DNA from: XYA12-FULL-58-9 sp001798605
GTDB lineage: Bacteria > Myxococcota > XYA12-FULL-58-9
Reading direction: 5' to 3'
DNA: 34,120 nt
NCBI GenBank assembly: GCA_036736205.1
Contig: DAINMX010000048.1
Span: 1-34,120 of the forward strand
Positions 17,872 through 26,406 of this stretch are shown here, in pieces. Below the pieces are notes generated by a model. The model worked only from the letters and a program-made list of their open reading frames with translations. It ran no database searches and was not told the DNA's origin. The position numbers and the translations under genes are program-made. The stretch's first letter is position 1. Every line of letters starts with the position of its first letter.

Positions 17872-19332
17872 ATGCGAAGAGCGTCCGTTTCGCTCCCGAT
17901 ATTCATCCTCACTTGCGTTTGCCAAGGGTGCGGCGATGACAACGTGGGTCCTATCAAACAACCAACAACTCCCGCGCCGGTCACCGTTTGCGGGGATGAC
18001 ACGATTGGCGTGGGCGAGGCGTGCGATGGCATCGCCCTCAACAGCAAAACCTGCGTCGACTTCGGCTATGTCGCAGGCGAGCTCGCCTGCGCACCTTTGT
18101 GCATGAGCTACGATGAATCTGCCTGTCTCACACAACTGTGCGGGAACACCACCGTGGAAGGTACGGAAGTCTGCGATGGCGACCTGCCCCCCACCGTCAC
18201 CTGCATGACCCAAGGCTTTGATGACGGTGACATCGCCTGCGCAGAGGGCTGCCTGACGTTCGATGTCGACAATTGCATCAGCTGGAGTTGCCCCAACAAC
18301 ATTCTCGAGGGGGCTGAGCCTTGCGACGGCATCAACCTCAACGATGAGACCTGCCAGACTCTTGACTACTGGGATGGCGAACTCGCCTGCAATGACAACT
18401 GTACCGCCTTTGACACTTCCGCTTGCATCCCCGACACCTGTGGCAACGAGACCAAGGAAGCCCACGAAACTTGCGACGCCGATGACAACGGCACTACCGA
18501 TTGCGAGGACTTGGGCCTTGGCTTCACCGGTGGCACCCTGCGCTGCGCGGCGGGCTGCCGGGAATTCGACGACTCCGACTGCACCACCTGCGGTGCCGAC
18601 GGACTCGAGGACGGTGAGATTTGTGACGGTGCCGCCCTGGGCGGCACAACCTGCGAATCTCTCAATTACTGGGGCGGCGAGCTCGCCTGCAGCAGCAGTT
18701 GCACGGGATACGTCACCACGGGCTGCATTGCCAACACCTGCGGTAACAACAACAAAGAAGAACACGAGCTTTGTGACAACCTCGACACCGGCAGCATCGG
18801 CTGCGAAGACGTCGGCTATGCCAGCGGTACTCTGAAGTGCCAACCGGGTTGTCGCGCCTATGACGTGTCTGAGTGTACTTTGTGCGGCAACGGCGTTCTC
18901 AACGCGAATGTCGGCGAGGAGTGCGACGGCAACGCCTTTGGCACCAAGAGCTGCATGACCGAAGGGTTCCTCTCCGGCGAGCTCGGTTGCACCGCAAACT
19001 GCGAAATCACCGTAACCAGTTGCATCAATGGCTGCGGCAACGGGGTCGCCGACGATGACGAAAAATGTGACGGTGGAGATTTCGCCACCACTTGCCAGGC
19101 AGAAGGATTTCAGAGCGGCAACCTCGGATGTGCCCCAGACTGCCAACTCATTCTCACCGGCTGCATCGGCGGTTGCGGCAACAACATCAAGGAGGCCGGC
19201 GAGAACTGCGACGGGACCGATTTGAATGGTGTCACATGCGATTCATTCAGCGGCATTGGCTGCTATGGCACTGGCCTCAAGTGCGCCGACGACTGCGGGT
19301 CCTTCAACTTCGGCGACTGCAGCGGCTGTTGA
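17872..19332 (+). CDS. Cys-rich nine-repeat surface lipoprotein
   Basis: The product has 486 residues. The ATG at 17872 has AGGAG 8 bases upstream. The signal ends in TCVCQGC, with the likely lipidated cysteine at 20. From residue 40 to the C-terminus the protein is nine imperfect repeats of about 45-50 residues. Each has the order CGN/CGD, E-x-CDG, TC, G-x-L-x-C, C and a closing C, giving six cysteines per repeat, most likely three disulfides. The consensus resembles the Cys-rich repeats common in myxobacterial surface proteins. Asp and Glu are abundant, and CDG with nearby acids could bind calcium. Function is unknown; a stalk-like adhesin or matrix protein is a guess. Long antisense frames over this gene arise from its codon bias. 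Confidence 0.92.
   Translation: MRRASVSLPIFILTCVCQGCGDDNVGPIKQPTTPAPVTVCGDDTIGVGEACDGIALNSKTCVDFGYVAGELACAPLCMSYDESACLTQLCGNTTVEGTEVCDGDLPPTVTCMTQGFDDGDIACAEGCLTFDVDNCISWSCPNNILEGAEPCDGINLNDETCQTLDYWDGELACNDNCTAFDTSACIPDTCGNETKEAHETCDADDNGTTDCEDLGLGFTGGTLRCAAGCREFDDSDCTTCGADGLEDGEICDGAALGGTTCESLNYWGGELACSSSCTGYVTTGCIANTCGNNNKEEHELCDNLDTGSIGCEDVGYASGTLKCQPGCRAYDVSECTLCGNGVLNANVGEECDGNAFGTKSCMTEGFLSGELGCTANCEITVTSCINGCGNGVADDDEKCDGGDFATTCQAEGFQSGNLGCAPDCQLILTGCIGGCGNNIKEAGENCDGTDLNGVTCDSFSGIGCYGTGLKCADDCGSFNFGDCSGC
17989..19329 (+). repeat. Nine tandem Cys-rich repeat units (coding)
   Basis: Units of roughly 138-153 bases, each encoding a six-cysteine module with the landmarks CG[ND], CDG and GELAC or GxLxC. 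Units 3, 5 and 7 share the phrase GGEL or DGEL before the fourth Cys. The third unit begins CPNN rather than CGN, and units 4 and 6 have CDA/CDN in place of CDG. The divergence between units argues against very recent expansion. Confidence 0.85.
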
Positions 19333-19347
19333 CGTATCCTGCTGTGA

Positions 19348-20253
19348 TCACCGGCCCGCGAAAGCTGCGCGGTGGCCGTTTTCCACAGCCCTATCCAAGA
19401 GCTCGGCGGTCATGCCCGGAATGCGCTGGGCCACCTCGTGTTCGGTCACGGCGGTCACATCGGAGAACAGGGTGTTGTCGGTGCATACGCACGCAGAGAT
19501 TCCCAACTTTAGCCACTGAGGCAGAGGATGCTCATGTATTGCCTCAATGGCGCCGGTCTGAAGGTTCGAGGTGATGCAAGCCTCAAGGGTAATGTGATTC
19601 GCCAAGACGGAGTCCACGACCCTTGGTGCCTCAAGCAGCGTGGTGCCATGGCCAATTCTCTGGGCACCCAGTTGTTCGATGGCGACGAGGATCTCCTCGG
19701 GTGCCCGCCCTTCCCCAGCGTGCACTGTCCGTCCGATCCCGATCTCTCGAGCTGCACGAAAGGCGGGCGCGTAGTCACCGAGCCGATACCGGTGTTGCGG
19801 CAGCGGTGCACCCGCCAAATCCAATCCGACGACACCCTCCCGACTCGCGGCTATTTCGACGAGCCCTTTGGCAACCTCGGGGTCTTCACCGTAAAGGGCG
19901 CAAAGAACCAGGCCAGCCCGGCCATGGATGCCTTCGAGAGCCGCGTCGACAACAGCCGCCATCGGCGCTTTGTGATGAAGCTGCGGCGCGAACCTGATCT
20001 CGAGGGTCGACACACCTTCGCTCTGAGCGTCCTCGCAGATCTCACTCGCCACCCGCCGAACAACGGTGGGATCCTGTAAGAGAGACAGGGTAAATGCAAA
20101 CCGGGCCAGTGCCTCTTGAAGACCCATGCCGACGTGAAACACCAGAGGTGAGGGCACCGGCAATCCAAGCTCCTCAGCCAATTGCTCCACCGTGGCTAGA
20201 CGCAGCGACCCGTCCAAGTGCCGGTGCAAATCAGCCATACCTGTTCTCGCCAT
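19348..20253 (-). CDS. add: Adenosine deaminase family hydrolase
   Basis: The product has 301 residues. The ATG at 20253 has GTGAGG about 7 bases upstream. Metal and catalytic residues of the adenosine/AMP deaminase superfamily are present: HRHLDGSL with H10 and H12, HAGE with H178 and E181, RIGHG with H202, and CTDNTLFS with D259. The family usually has two acids at the last motif (TDDP); here the second position is Asn, as in several bacterial members. It is somewhat short compared with about 330-350 residues. It would convert adenosine, or a related aminated purine, to inosine and ammonia in the cytosol; substrate choice cannot be read from sequence. It is convergent with the Cys-repeat gene, with only 15 bases between the stops. 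Confidence 0.92.
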   Translation of the reverse strand: MARTGMADLHRHLDGSLRLATVEQLAEELGLPVPSPLVFHVGMGLQEALARFAFTLSLLQDPTVVRRVASEICEDAQSEGVSTLEIRFAPQLHHKAPMAAVVDAALEGIHGRAGLVLCALYGEDPEVAKGLVEIAASREGVVGLDLAGAPLPQHRYRLGDYAPAFRAAREIGIGRTVHAGEGRAPEEILVAIEQLGAQRIGHGTTLLEAPRVVDSVLANHITLEACITSNLQTGAIEAIHEHPLPQWLKLGISACVCTDNTLFSDVTAVTEHEVAQRIPGMTAELLDRAVENGHRAAFAGR

Positions 20254-20285
20254 GCTGTTGCCTCACCTTGCCAATGACCGACTAC

Positions 20286-20412
20286 GTCCTGTCAAGCAAT
20301 AGGACCAGCATCCTATCACATCCATGGTCAGCCTTTGCGTTTGCCGAAGTCCAGGATACATTGCACCTCTGTTGCCAGTGACACGAAAGTCCCCAAACCC
20401 AAGTCCTAGGAC
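20286..20412. promoter_or_regulatory. GTCCT/AGGAC inverted repeats upstream of the methyltransferase/reductase gene
   Basis: The gap between the divergent deaminase and methyltransferase genes has GTCCT (20286-20290) and AGGAC (20301-20305), 10 bases apart. A perfect palindrome GTCCTAGGAC at 20403-20412 ends 14 bases before the ATG at 20427. The shared half-site suggests a repressor operator or an mRNA hairpin near the ribosome binding site. No SAM or other riboswitch fold was recognised. Confidence 0.35.
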
Positions 20413-20426
20413 GAACAGAGGATGTG

Positions 20427-22277
20427 ATGCCAAACAGCCTTTTCGATGAAATTGCAGAACGTGTGGTGGTAGCTGACGGCGGCATTGGCACCCTTCTTTA
20501 TGCCAAGGGCGTCTACGTCAACCAGTGCTACGACATGCTCAATCTGACCGCCCCCGACACGGTGCGGGATATCCATCGCGACTATATCAAGGCCGGGTCT
20601 GAGCTCATCGAGACCAACACCTTCGGTGCCAATCCGCTCAAGCTCGAGCCCCACGGCCAGGCGGCCAACACCGAAGAGATCAACAAAAGGGGCGCGGAGC
20701 TGGCCCGGGATGCGGTTGGCGACAAGGGGTGGGTTGGCGGCTCCGTGGGACCTTTGGGAAAGCGGCTGAGCCCCATCGGCAAGATATCCGTGGCTGAGGC
20801 GATTGAGCTGTTTCGACCGCAGATCAAAGGATTGGTGGCCGGCGGCGTTGACCTCATCGTCATCGAGACCATGGGCGACATCAAGGAGCTAACGGCGGCA
20901 GTCCAAGCGGCGCGGCTCGAATGCGGTCTGCCCATTCTAACGATGGCCACTTTCCCCGCAGAGGGGCGAACCATTATTGGCTACACCCCCGAAGAGGTCA
21001 TGACCGCCATGACCCACCTCGGCGTCCAGTCAGTCGGTGCAAACTGTTCCGAAGGCCCGCACGATATGCTCGCCACCATCGAACAACTCAAGCTCGCGAA
21101 TCCCGAGATGCCGATCGCGGCCATGCCCAACGCCGGCTCGCCGCGGTTGGTGGACGATCGCGTCCTTTATATGGCGTCGCCGGATTATTTCGCCGAGTAC
21201 TCGCGCCGCTTCATTCAAGCAGGCACCAGCCTCGTGGGTGGTTGCTGCGGCACGACTCCGGACCACATTCGCGCTGTGTGTGCCATGGTCAGGGCACTCA
21301 AACCGGCGAAACAGGTGGTGACGTCGGTGGAGCCCCTCGAGAAGGCGACGCAGCTCGATCCCGCGCCGATAGAGGAGCGGTCGCCCTTGGGTGCGAAACT
21401 CGCACGCCAATCGGTATTGGGAAACAGGTTCGTCGTCTCCGTCGAAATGAATCCGCCCCGTGGTCACGATGTAACCAAGGCGCTCGCCGCAGCGGAGACA
21501 TTGCGTTTCCACGGCGTCGACGTCATCAACATTCCAGATGGCCCCCGTGCCAGCGCACGCATGTCATCGTTGCACCTCGCTTTGCTCATCGAGCAGCGGG
21601 TCGGCATGGAGACGGTGCTGCACTACACCTGCCGGGACCGCAACCTTCTCGGCATGCAGGCTGACCTGCTCGGAGCATACGCCTTGGGCCTGCGCAACGT
21701 GCTGGCAATCACCGGCGATCCCCCCAAACTCGGCGACTACCCCAATGTCACGGCCGTCTACGACGTGGAAAGCATCGGCTTGGTTCGGGCAATGCAGGGT
21801 CTCAATCGCGGCATCGATCTGGCCGCCAACCCCATCGGTGAACCTTGCAAGTTTCTCATCGGCGTCGGTGCCAATCCTGGCGCAGCGGATTTTGACAGGG
21901 AGATCCGTAGGTTCCGTTACAAAGTCGAAGCGGGTGCCAATTTCTGCATGACCCAACCCGTCTACGAGCCGGCCCTCTTGGAACGATTTCTCAAAGCCAT
22001 CAATGATTGCCGCGTTCCCGTCCTCGTCGGCATCCTCCCCCTCGCAAGTTATCGCAACGCAGAATTTCTGCACAACGAAGTGCCCGGCATGCAGATCCCA
22101 GAGCCCATCCGCAAGCGGATGGGCAAAAGCAGCGAAAAGAACCAAGGCGGCAATGAGGGCATCGCCATAGCCCAGGAGGCCCTGTTGGCAACGCGACAAA
22201 TGGTCGACGGCGTCTACATTATGCCACCCTTCGGGCGCATCGACTCAGCCCTGCGAGTGCTCGAGGTTCTGCGCTAG
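20427..22277 (+). CDS. Bifunctional homocysteine S-methyltransferase / methylenetetrahydrofolate reductase
   Basis: The product has 616 residues, the size of the YitJ-type fusion. The ATG at 20427 has AGAGGA upstream; a GTG just before it in frame is possible. Residues ~1-300 are a homocysteine methyltransferase (MetH N-terminal/BHMT type) barrel with the zinc cysteines C207 (GANCSEGP) and C273-C274 (GGCCGTTPDHI). Residues ~335-616 are MetF: SVEMNPPRG, HYTCRDRN, LAITGDPPK, then FCMTQPVY and VGILPL. The MetF half reduces methylene-THF to methyl-THF with FAD; the first half binds homocysteine. There is no cobalamin domain, so the methyl donor is uncertain. Together they serve methionine synthesis. 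It is divergent from the deaminase gene. Confidence 0.95.
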   Translation: MPNSLFDEIAERVVVADGGIGTLLYAKGVYVNQCYDMLNLTAPDTVRDIHRDYIKAGSELIETNTFGANPLKLEPHGQAANTEEINKRGAELARDAVGDKGWVGGSVGPLGKRLSPIGKISVAEAIELFRPQIKGLVAGGVDLIVIETMGDIKELTAAVQAARLECGLPILTMATFPAEGRTIIGYTPEEVMTAMTHLGVQSVGANCSEGPHDMLATIEQLKLANPEMPIAAMPNAGSPRLVDDRVLYMASPDYFAEYSRRFIQAGTSLVGGCCGTTPDHIRAVCAMVRALKPAKQVVTSVEPLEKATQLDPAPIEERSPLGAKLARQSVLGNRFVVSVEMNPPRGHDVTKALAAAETLRFHGVDVINIPDGPRASARMSSLHLALLIEQRVGMETVLHYTCRDRNLLGMQADLLGAYALGLRNVLAITGDPPKLGDYPNVTAVYDVESIGLVRAMQGLNRGIDLAANPIGEPCKFLIGVGANPGAADFDREIRRFRYKVEAGANFCMTQPVYEPALLERFLKAINDCRVPVLVGILPLASYRNAEFLHNEVPGMQIPEPIRKRMGKSSEKNQGGNEGIAIAQEALLATRQMVDGVYIMPPFGRIDSALRVLEVLR

Positions 22278-22318
22278 ATCTCAAATCTCGGCCCCGACAC
22301 TCCGTGGAAGGCAAACCG

Positions 22319-23383
22319 ATGTCGAACACTCTGATGCGTTCCCTTGCCGTTGTCATGCTAATCTCTGCTATTTCGTGCGTGGTGAGTCTTGCTCACCTGC
22401 CTAGCAAGATTGTGGCTCCGGAGCTCAATCCTTCAACCTTGCGACCGGGAGCGTTTCGCCAAGCGCGCCTGGCGGTTTATCTCGCACCTGGCATCTCCGA
22501 AGACGCACACCTCAAGGCGGTCAATCTAGGCGACGTCAACATCACATCCCTGCGATCAACTCTGGCGGTGGGTTTGACGAAGAGCCTGCGGGACGCCTTT
22601 GCCTCGGTCGCCTTGGTGGACAGCGCCGATGCCGATGCCGATGGTGATTTGCTATTGCGTGTCGATGAGCTCGCTCCCCAACACGTCAAGACGGGCAACG
22701 TGCCCTTGGGTGACGCCGTCGCCTACGAGATGCGCTTCGATGTGCGTTATCGCGCGGCACTCATGCACGGGGAAGCGCAGCTCACCTCCGTCGCCGGCTT
22801 GATCGAAGGCCGCGATCTGTCGTGGCGGGCAGAAGATCAACAGTTGATGCTGCGACACGCCCTTGAAGACACCATTGCACGGATGACCGATACCCTCTTT
22901 GCCAACGAAGCGACGATTCGGGCCGGCGATCGCGGCACCGCGGGCTTCGCCATTCGTTCCAACGCTGAACCCAACAACGCCGTTGCCGTGATGCCCTTAC
23001 GCGCAAATGGCATGGACACAAAGACGGCCTCAGTGCTCGACGACCTCCTCGTGGTTGCCGTAGACAGCACCGGCGCTCTGTCGGTAATCAGCACCGCGGA
23101 TATCAACGCAATGCTGACCCGTGAGAAAATTCGCGACGCCATGGGATGTGATGACGTCGAATGTGCCGCGGAGATTGGCGGTGCCCTTGGCGTAAAATAT
23201 CTGCTCACGGGGAGCGTCGCCAAACTCGGCAGCAAGGTCATTGTCACCCTGCACCTTCTCGACACCGATTCACAATCATCAGCCGCGCGGAGCAAGGCCT
23301 CGGTCAACGATGACGAAGACCTCTACCAGCAAGCGATTGAGTTCGCAGTCAAAGACCTCGTCGCTGCAGCGAGACTCCACTGA
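22319..23383 (+). CDS. Lipoprotein with TolB/CsgG-like C-terminal domain
   Basis: The ATG at 22319 has GGAAGG 7 bases upstream and is preferred to the in-frame GTG at 22304. The product has 354 residues. The signal ends in LISAISC, with Cys20 as the lipid site. The N-terminal exported part (~30-200) is unrecognised. The C-terminal part (~215-340) has the pattern AVMPL, LDDLLVVAV, SVISTADINAML, GCDDVECAAEIGGALGVKY and LLTGSVAKLG. This is common in deltaproteobacterial proteins related to the TolB N-terminal, FlgO and CsgG folds. Such domains assemble in the envelope. The stop is 2 bases before the next lipoprotein start, so the pair is an operon. Confidence 0.85.
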   Translation: MSNTLMRSLAVVMLISAISCVVSLAHLPSKIVAPELNPSTLRPGAFRQARLAVYLAPGISEDAHLKAVNLGDVNITSLRSTLAVGLTKSLRDAFASVALVDSADADADGDLLLRVDELAPQHVKTGNVPLGDAVAYEMRFDVRYRAALMHGEAQLTSVAGLIEGRDLSWRAEDQQLMLRHALEDTIARMTDTLFANEATIRAGDRGTAGFAIRSNAEPNNAVAVMPLRANGMDTKTASVLDDLLVVAVDSTGALSVISTADINAMLTREKIRDAMGCDDVECAAEIGGALGVKYLLTGSVAKLGSKVIVTLHLLDTDSQSSAARSKASVNDDEDLYQQAIEFAVKDLVAAARLH

Positions 23384-23385
23384 CC

Positions 23386-25311
23386 ATGGTTAGAATGGCG
23401 AACGCGGCAGCCGCAGCTTCCTTGGTTTCATGGGTGGTTTTCACATCACCGGGGTGCAGCAAACGCCCGCAGTTCCCGTCCCCCTACAGCGCCATGCAGT
23501 TGGTCCAGGATTCCACCGAGTACCCAGGACAGGCGTTGGCGCACTACCTCGGTCAGTCAAACGCCAACCCCGAGGTGTGCGACACCAAGCGCCGCGGCGA
23601 TCATACGCACGTCGATGACACCAACATCGGTCATGTCATCGATGAACTCGTGGACGCACTCGAGGTCGGCAAAGTTGCGCCCGACACCTGGTCAGCGTGT
23701 TGGCTCGTCCTGTTGCCGAACCTGTCCTCCACAGCCAGCAGCGAAGTCATGACAAAGCTCGCCAAGCTCTACGGCAAACACATCGGCGGCGTTGAAGTCG
23801 ACCCCCGAGCCAGCAAGACGATCGCCGGATTGCATTGGGTACTCACCCGCCGGCCTCCCGAGATCAAACCAAGTATCCAGGCGACCAAGAAACTATTGGA
23901 TGAGCTCACCCACATCCTCGCCGAGCCTCCGGGGAGGCTCGCGATGCACTTTGCCACCGACCTCAAGGACACACTCGATATGGAGAATGCCACGTGGCAC
24001 GGCATGCCCGTGACCGCTGCGATGATCGCCGGGTGCAAAGAACAAGAACTGCTGCGGCGCTTTGTTACCCGCTTGCCGAGCCAAGCCCTGCGAGATCAGG
24101 CAAGACGCCGGATCATCAGAATGCAAATTGCCGACTCGAAGTTTGCTGAGGTACGCGAGCGACCCGATTCGGTCGAGGCTCGGGTGATGCGCGATGGGCG
24201 AAATCGCGTTCCCCTCGCTGAGACGAGAGTTCGCAAGGCCTTTTTCCAGCCGCCCTTCACGGGCATGCCGGGCGTCCTGGTTCGACAGAACGTGCGCCGC
24301 CAAAGAGCTGCACTTTTCAGCTTCTTTCCCAATCAGCCGGCGGGAGTTGTCCCCACACTCGATCTTCGACATGCGCTCATGTTTGAGCTTGTGGGTGTAT
24401 CACTGCCCGTTACCCTTTGTGGTCCCCCGGAGCTGCTCTCGCCCGACCCCTGCGTTGACGCCAACGAGATCGATCTCGACATTCCCGTCGCCAAGCTCGA
24501 CGGCAAGGGTGTTGTGCATTTCAACGAGGACCTCGCCATGGTCGACGCCGCAGAGCTTGCCCACGAAGGCAAAATCGTACTCAAACCCAGCTGGCGCGGC
24601 GAGGTGATCACCACTTTGGCGTTGCCCCTTGCCTATGAGACCCCAGGCGACCTTGTCCTTGCCGGCGACAGTGGCCGCACCGGCCCTGACCTGGAGGTGC
24701 GCATCCAACAACGGCAAGGGTGGCTGATGGTCTGGACCGAGGACCTTTCTGAGGGCAGCCGCCCCAAACGTGTCGCTGTGATCTCGCAAGCCGAGGCTGC
24801 CGACTTCGAGGTTCACTCCGCGGGCGGTGCCGGCCATCCGGGCTCTCCCGGTTACCAAGGAGCCACGGGCAGCACCGGTAGCCGAGGCAACAACGCCATG
24901 TGTCCCAGCAGCTCCGGCGGAAACGGTGGCAATGGCGGCACGGGTGGCCCCGGAGGTCCAGGGGGCCCCGGCGGACCCGGCGGCGACGGTGGCCACGCAA
25001 GGGTTGTGATTGTCTGCAAGGCCGACGACAACTGCAGCGCCATCGAGCACCTGGCCGAGAAGATGGTCAAGAGTGTCGGTGGCAAGGGCGGACCCGGCGG
25101 TCCAGGCGGTGCCGGTGGTAGCGGTGGTCCAGGTGGTGCCGGTGGCTCGGGAGCGTACTGCAGCAACATGAACGGCCCCTCCACTTCACTCTCCGGCGGC
25201 TCCAACGGCAGTCGAGGTGCCGACGGTGTCCGTGGCCCCGACGGCCCTCCTGGGGAAGACGGCAAGCCCGGTGTGGTTGCGGTCATCATCAACAAGGACG
25301 GCGTAGACTGA
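23386..25311 (+). CDS. Lipoprotein with collagen-like Gly-rich C-terminus
   Basis: The product has 641 residues. The start at 23386 lies 2 bases after the previous stop; the ATG at 23395 is an alternative. The signal ends in FTSPGC, with Cys24 the likely lipid site. Residues ~30-470 are an unrecognised exported domain. From ~480 to 630 the protein is Gly-rich with G-x-y triplets in three blocks (GSPGYQGATGSTGS, GGPGGPGGPGGPGGDGG and GADGVRGPDGPPGEDGKPG), broken by a Cys-containing insert (VVIVCKADDNC). The triplets with Pro resemble bacterial collagen-like stalks, which can form triple helices on the cell surface. Adjacency to the TolB/CsgG-like lipoprotein suggests a shared envelope structure. 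The function is not known. Confidence 0.85.
   Translation: MVRMANAAAAASLVSWVVFTSPGCSKRPQFPSPYSAMQLVQDSTEYPGQALAHYLGQSNANPEVCDTKRRGDHTHVDDTNIGHVIDELVDALEVGKVAPDTWSACWLVLLPNLSSTASSEVMTKLAKLYGKHIGGVEVDPRASKTIAGLHWVLTRRPPEIKPSIQATKKLLDELTHILAEPPGRLAMHFATDLKDTLDMENATWHGMPVTAAMIAGCKEQELLRRFVTRLPSQALRDQARRRIIRMQIADSKFAEVRERPDSVEARVMRDGRNRVPLAETRVRKAFFQPPFTGMPGVLVRQNVRRQRAALFSFFPNQPAGVVPTLDLRHALMFELVGVSLPVTLCGPPELLSPDPCVDANEIDLDIPVAKLDGKGVVHFNEDLAMVDAAELAHEGKIVLKPSWRGEVITTLALPLAYETPGDLVLAGDSGRTGPDLEVRIQQRQGWLMVWTEDLSEGSRPKRVAVISQAEAADFEVHSAGGAGHPGSPGYQGATGSTGSRGNNAMCPSSSGGNGGNGGTGGPGGPGGPGGPGGDGGHARVVIVCKADDNCSAIEHLAEKMVKSVGGKGGPGGPGGAGGSGGPGGAGGSGAYCSNMNGPSTSLSGGSNGSRGADGVRGPDGPPGEDGKPGVVAVIINKDGVD
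24823..25272 (+). repeat. Collagen-like G-x-y coding repeats
   Basis: Three blocks of Gly triplets (about 24823-25001, 25075-25158 and 25195-25272) with many GGC/GGT codons and runs of GGCCCCGGCGG-type sequence. The repetitiveness makes length change by slippage plausible, so copy number may vary between strains. Confidence 0.75.
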
Positions 25312-25412
25312 GCCAACATCGCGCGGCACGGCAAAGGCGCTCCGCACTCGCCAGTTTTGACAACCACGGCGCACCATGCTTCACTCCGACGTCGTTTTGT
25401 GGCCAAGAGAGG

Positions 25413-26399
25413 TTGGAGTCAGATTTGGCAAAAGCTAAGGGGATCGTGCCGGTGCGGGGGTTGGTGTTTCTGTTGCTCGGCGCTGTGGTTATCCCTGCAT
25501 TTCTTTCCATTGCCGTCGGTGTCATCGCCCTGGCGTTGTCGAAACAGGCGGTCGATATCGTCTTTGGTGTGTTGATCCTCTGTTTTGCGGTGTCCGCAAT
25601 CGTCGGCGGATTCGTGTCGTTTGCACTCCTTGGTCGCAGCGCCCGATTGGCGCAATTGCAAAGTGACTTCGTTGCCAACATTTCCCACGAGCTCCGCACT
25701 CCCATCGCGGGCATCCGTGTTCTCGGTGAGGCCATTTCCCTCGGGCGGGTTGAGGGTCCAGACAAGTCGCGGGAGATCGGCGATCTCATCGTTGCTCAGG
25801 CACAACGCCTTCAAGATCTGGTCGAGCGAATACTGCAGTGGCGACAACTGGAGGCCGGGGTTTGGCACATGGATCGGCAAGTTCAGTCCCTCACCCCAGT
25901 TGTCGATGACGCGACAAGGCCCTATTTGGTTCTCCCCAACGGCGGTGCCAAACTCGAGGTCAACATCGATCCCAACACGCCGACAGTGTTCATCGATCGT
26001 TCATCGATGGTCGATGTGGTTAGAAACCTCGTCGACAACGCGATGAAGTTCTGTGACAGCGGCATTGTTGAGGTTGTTGTATGCCCGCGCAATGAAGGTG
26101 CTGCCATCGAAGTCCGCGACCAAGGACCGGGAATCCCCCACTCGGAACACAAGCGCATTTTTGAACGCTTCTATCGCGCGCCCTTGCATTTGCGTTCGAA
26201 CCAAGGTGCCGGGCTCGGCCTGTCAATTGTGGAAAGCTTGGTTCGCGACCACCATGGGCGAATCGAGGTGCACAGTGAACCTGGCATCGGCTCAACATTT
26301 GTGGTCTGGCTGCCGGCGGCGCAAGCACCGCCGACACGGGCAACGGCCACCTCCGATGCTCAGCTCACGAACACTACCAGTAACGTTGCTGACAGGTGA
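25413..26399 (+). CDS. Sensor histidine kinase, intramembrane-sensing type
   Basis: The product has about 328 residues from TTG 25413. TTG 25425 and GTG 25446 are also possible, and none has a decisive ribosome binding site. Two transmembrane helices (~15-42 and 47-72) are joined by only about 4 residues, so there is no periplasmic sensor domain. The kinase core is complete: H-box with His92 (NISHELRTP), N-box with N205 and N209 (VRNLVDNAMKF), G1 DQGPGIP at 236-242, F-box IFERFYR and G2 GAGLGLSIVE. It would autophosphorylate and pass phosphate to the regulator encoded 7 bases downstream. The signal may be read within or at the membrane, or through a partner protein. Confidence 0.93.
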   Translation: MESDLAKAKGIVPVRGLVFLLLGAVVIPAFLSIAVGVIALALSKQAVDIVFGVLILCFAVSAIVGGFVSFALLGRSARLAQLQSDFVANISHELRTPIAGIRVLGEAISLGRVEGPDKSREIGDLIVAQAQRLQDLVERILQWRQLEAGVWHMDRQVQSLTPVVDDATRPYLVLPNGGAKLEVNIDPNTPTVFIDRSSMVDVVRNLVDNAMKFCDSGIVEVVVCPRNEGAAIEVRDQGPGIPHSEHKRIFERFYRAPLHLRSNQGAGLGLSIVESLVRDHHGRIEVHSEPGIGSTFVVWLPAAQAPPTRATATSDAQLTNTTSNVADR

Positions 26400-26406
26400 G
26401 GTTTGA

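Noticed and set aside
17722..19146. A 474-codon minus-strand open frame over the Cys-repeat gene
   Set aside because: It lies antisense to a gene with clear repeats, lipobox and ribosome binding site. Its Val/Ala/Gly-rich product mirrors the repeat codons, so it is a codon-bias shadow.
25336..25356. GGCG...CGCC followed by AGTTTT after the collagen-like gene
   Set aside because: A 4-bp stem with a 9-base loop is too weak to call a terminator.
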